Assembly (NCBI RefSeq): GCF_014190915.1
Contig: NZ_JACHVU010000004.1
Span: 62,001 to 126,000, forward strand
Source of the DNA: Mycolicibacterium iranicum
Lineage (GTDB): Bacteria > Actinomycetota > Actinomycetes > Mycobacteriales > Mycobacteriaceae
Direction: 5' to 3'
DNA: 64,000 nucleotides
Position numbers and translations under genes: made by a program. Every line of letters begins with the position of its first letter. Positions within the stretch are counted from its first letter, which is position 1. The notes beneath the pieces are model-generated. The model was not told where the DNA came from, made no database searches, and saw only the letters and a list, made by a program, of their open reading frames with translations. Shown in pieces: positions 62,483 to 64,000 of this stretch.

Positions 62483-62754
62483 GTCTGGGTCCTCGTGTCG
62501 GCGCGGCGGGGCCGCGAAAGGGCGAACGCGGCAGAACCGCGCAGGGTGGGCGCGGCGAGCCGCGGGCATGATACCCGAGGCCGACCGCGAACCTGTCGGG
62601 GTCGAACCCGCCCCCAACAGCGCGGGTTCTCCCCTATATTCGCCGACCACAGCTAATCCTGCAGCGTTTTCACAGCAGAACAGCCCAACGTCCGGCGACC
62701 GGAGCGTGAACACACCGCTCGGCGGCCGCGGACGGTTGACGTCCGTGACTTTGG

Positions 62755-63057
62755 TCAGGCGACCTTGACGTCGACCTCGTGGATCCCGGCGCCCGACGGT
62801 GCCACGCTGGCGTCGCCGTTGCCCGCGGGCGAGAGCGCGCGCAGCGTCCACGTCCCGGGCGCGGCGAAGAACCGGAAATCACCGGTGGCCGATGCGACGA
62901 CCTCGGCGGTGAACTCGTCCGAGCTGTCGAGCAGGCGCACGAAGGCACCGCCCACCGCCTGGCCCGACCCGTCGACGACACGGCCGGTGATGACCGTCTC
63001 CTTCTCCAGGTCGACGCTCGCAGGCAACGTCAGTCCTTGCTTCGGTGCAGAGCACAT
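62755..63057 (-). CDS. sseC2: DUF1416 protein SseC2
   Basis: 100 aa. MCSAPKQGLTLPASVDLEKETVITGRVVDGSGQAVGGAFVRLLDSSDEFTAEVVASATGDFRFFAAPGTWTLRAL is a prealbumin-like beta-sandwich with a Cys at position 2. Always downstream of a rhodanese gene in mycobacteria; the pair is linked to thiosulfate/sulfur handling. Start is 1 base after the cysA2 stop. Same operon. Confidence 0.92.
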   Translation of the reverse strand: MCSAPKQGLTLPASVDLEKETVITGRVVDGSGQAVGGAFVRLLDSSDEFTAEVVASATGDFRFFAAPGTWTLRALSPAGNGDASVAPSGAGIHEVDVKVA

Positions 63058-63058
63058 A

Positions 63059-63892
63059 TCAACTTCCCAACTCAATCGGGGCACCCACCAGGGAGCCGTA
63101 TTCCGTCCAACTGCCGTCGTAGTTCTTGACGTTCTTGTGTCCCAGCAGCTCCTGCAGCACGAACCAGGTGTGCGACGAGCGCTCACCGATGCGGCAGTAG
63201 GCGATGGTCTCCTTCTCGCCGTCGAGTCCCGCGTCGGCGTACAGCTTGGCCAGGTCCTCGTCCGACTTGAAGGTTCCGTCGTCGTTGGCGGCCTTGCTCC
63301 ACGGCACGTTGATCGCGCTGGGGATGTGGCCGGGGCGCTGGCTCTGCTCCTGGGGGAGATGCGCGGGGGCGAGGATCTTGCCGGAGAACTCGTCGGGGGA
63401 GCGCACGTCGACGAGGTTCTTGGTACCGATCGCGGCGATGACCTCGTCGCGGAACGCGCGGATGCTGTTGTCGGGATCCTTGGCCGTGTAGCTGGTGCTC
63501 TCCCGGGTCACGGTGTCCTTCGACAGGGGGCGGGCGTCGAGCTCCCACTTCTTGCGGCCGCCGTCGAGCAGCTTGACGTCCTGGTGGCCGTAGAGCTTGA
63601 AGTACCAGTAGGCGTAGGCGGCGAACCAGTTGTTGTTGCCGCCGTAGAGGATCACGGTGTCGTCGTTGGCGATGCCGCGCTCGGACAGCAGCTTCGAGAA
63701 CTGCTGGACGTCGACGAAGTCACGCTTGACCTGATCCTGCAGATCGGTCTTCCAGTCCAGTTTGATCGCGCCCGGGATGTGCCCGGTGTCGTAGGCGCTG
63801 GTGTCCTCGTCGACCTCGACGAAGACGGTCTTCGGCGCGTCGAGATTGCTCTCGGCCCAGTCGGCGGAGACCAGGACGTCGGAGCGTGCCAT
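63059..63892 (-). CDS. cysA2: Thiosulfate sulfurtransferase (rhodanese) CysA2
   Basis: 277 aa with two rhodanese domains; the C-terminal active site is CRIGERSSHTWF (persulfide Cys near residue 233). DVLVSADWAESNLDAPKTVFVEVDEDTSAYDTGHIPGAIKLDW is the N-terminal inactive domain. It transfers sulfur from thiosulfate to thiols, cytoplasmic. ATG 63892 has AAAGGA eight bases upstream. Operon order cysA2-sseC2. Confidence 0.95.
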   Translation of the reverse strand: MARSDVLVSADWAESNLDAPKTVFVEVDEDTSAYDTGHIPGAIKLDWKTDLQDQVKRDFVDVQQFSKLLSERGIANDDTVILYGGNNNWFAAYAYWYFKLYGHQDVKLLDGGRKKWELDARPLSKDTVTRESTSYTAKDPDNSIRAFRDEVIAAIGTKNLVDVRSPDEFSGKILAPAHLPQEQSQRPGHIPSAINVPWSKAANDDGTFKSDEDLAKLYADAGLDGEKETIAYCRIGERSSHTWFVLQELLGHKNVKNYDGSWTEYGSLVGAPIELGS

Positions 63893-63912
63893 GGAGGAGA
63901 TCCTTTCGATTG

Positions 63913-64000
63913 CTAACGGGTGGGGGTCAAGCGGGTGATGAGCGGATAGAGCTGACAGCCCAGGCAGATGCCGAAGGCTGCATTGAGCAATGCCGCCACC
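63913..64000 (-). CDS. Membrane protein C-terminus, DUF4395-like (partial)
   Basis: Only the last 28 codons are in the window. They read a hydrophobic segment with C-L-G-C (FGICLGCQLYPLITRL) then LTPTR, the end of DUF4395 membrane proteins that accompany thioredoxin and rhodanese genes. Stop at 63913-63915, 20 bases upstream of the cysA2 start. It probably belongs to the same operon. Confidence 0.6.
   Translation of the reverse strand, partial: VAALLNAAFGICLGCQLYPLITRLTPTR

Overview
The window is high-GC DNA of a fast-growing mycobacterium (Mycolicibacterium type). The grounds are strong GC bias in third codon positions, frequent GTG starts, many leaderless starts (a TANNNT box 6-8 bases before the start codon), P450- and SDR-rich lipid/sterol clusters, an encapsulin-DyP pair, and a gene order that follows the M. 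tuberculosis stretch Rv0756c-Rv0815c almost gene by gene. That synteny is recalled from memory and was not computed.

Layout. 0-5.5 kb: minus-strand accessory genes (partial secreted DUF4185 protein, PE-PPE-type hydrolase, GH13 trehalose-synthase-like enzyme, HNH protein) and tRNA-Thr(TGT). 5.5-9.3 kb: a decapeptide-repeat protein, the phoP-phoR two-component system, a HIT protein and a small secreted protein. 9.4-25.3 kb: a lipid/sterol/xenobiotic catabolism block. An acyl-CoA ligase is followed by a minus-strand adhB operon and a TetR-cyp123-SDR-cyp51-ferredoxin operon; divergent from these run an aldehyde dehydrogenase-SDR-dehydrogenase-decarboxylase-unknown operon and, further on, a CYP125-like/TetR pair. 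25.4-45.1 kb: purD, purB, purC and purSQ, interleaved with an esterase, TetR regulators, an APC permease, an RNase HII-(p)ppGpp synthetase fusion, CYP126, oligopeptidase B, a GPx-like peroxidase, a KstD-like flavoprotein and others. 45.2-47 kb: encapsulin and its DyP cargo. 47-60.8 kb: aminopeptidase, purL, purF, purM, YgfZ-like and PabC-like proteins. 60.8-64 kb: an unassigned structured-RNA candidate, a micro-ORF/nitrobindin/lipoprotein set, a DUF732 protein, sseC2-cysA2 and the end of a probable DUF4395 gene.

Working together. Eight de novo purine genes (purD, B, C, S, Q, L, F, M) lie within about 33 kb. Six of their transcription units look leaderless, while purF has a short Shine-Dalgarno leader. 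The P450, SDR, dehydrogenase and CoA-ligase genes form at least three regulated units with palindromic operator candidates beside TetR genes. The most interesting unexplained element is at 60777-60989: a promoter-like pair, a possible 12-codon ORF, and a closed multi-branch fold next to a perfect 13-bp hairpin, lying between convergent genes.
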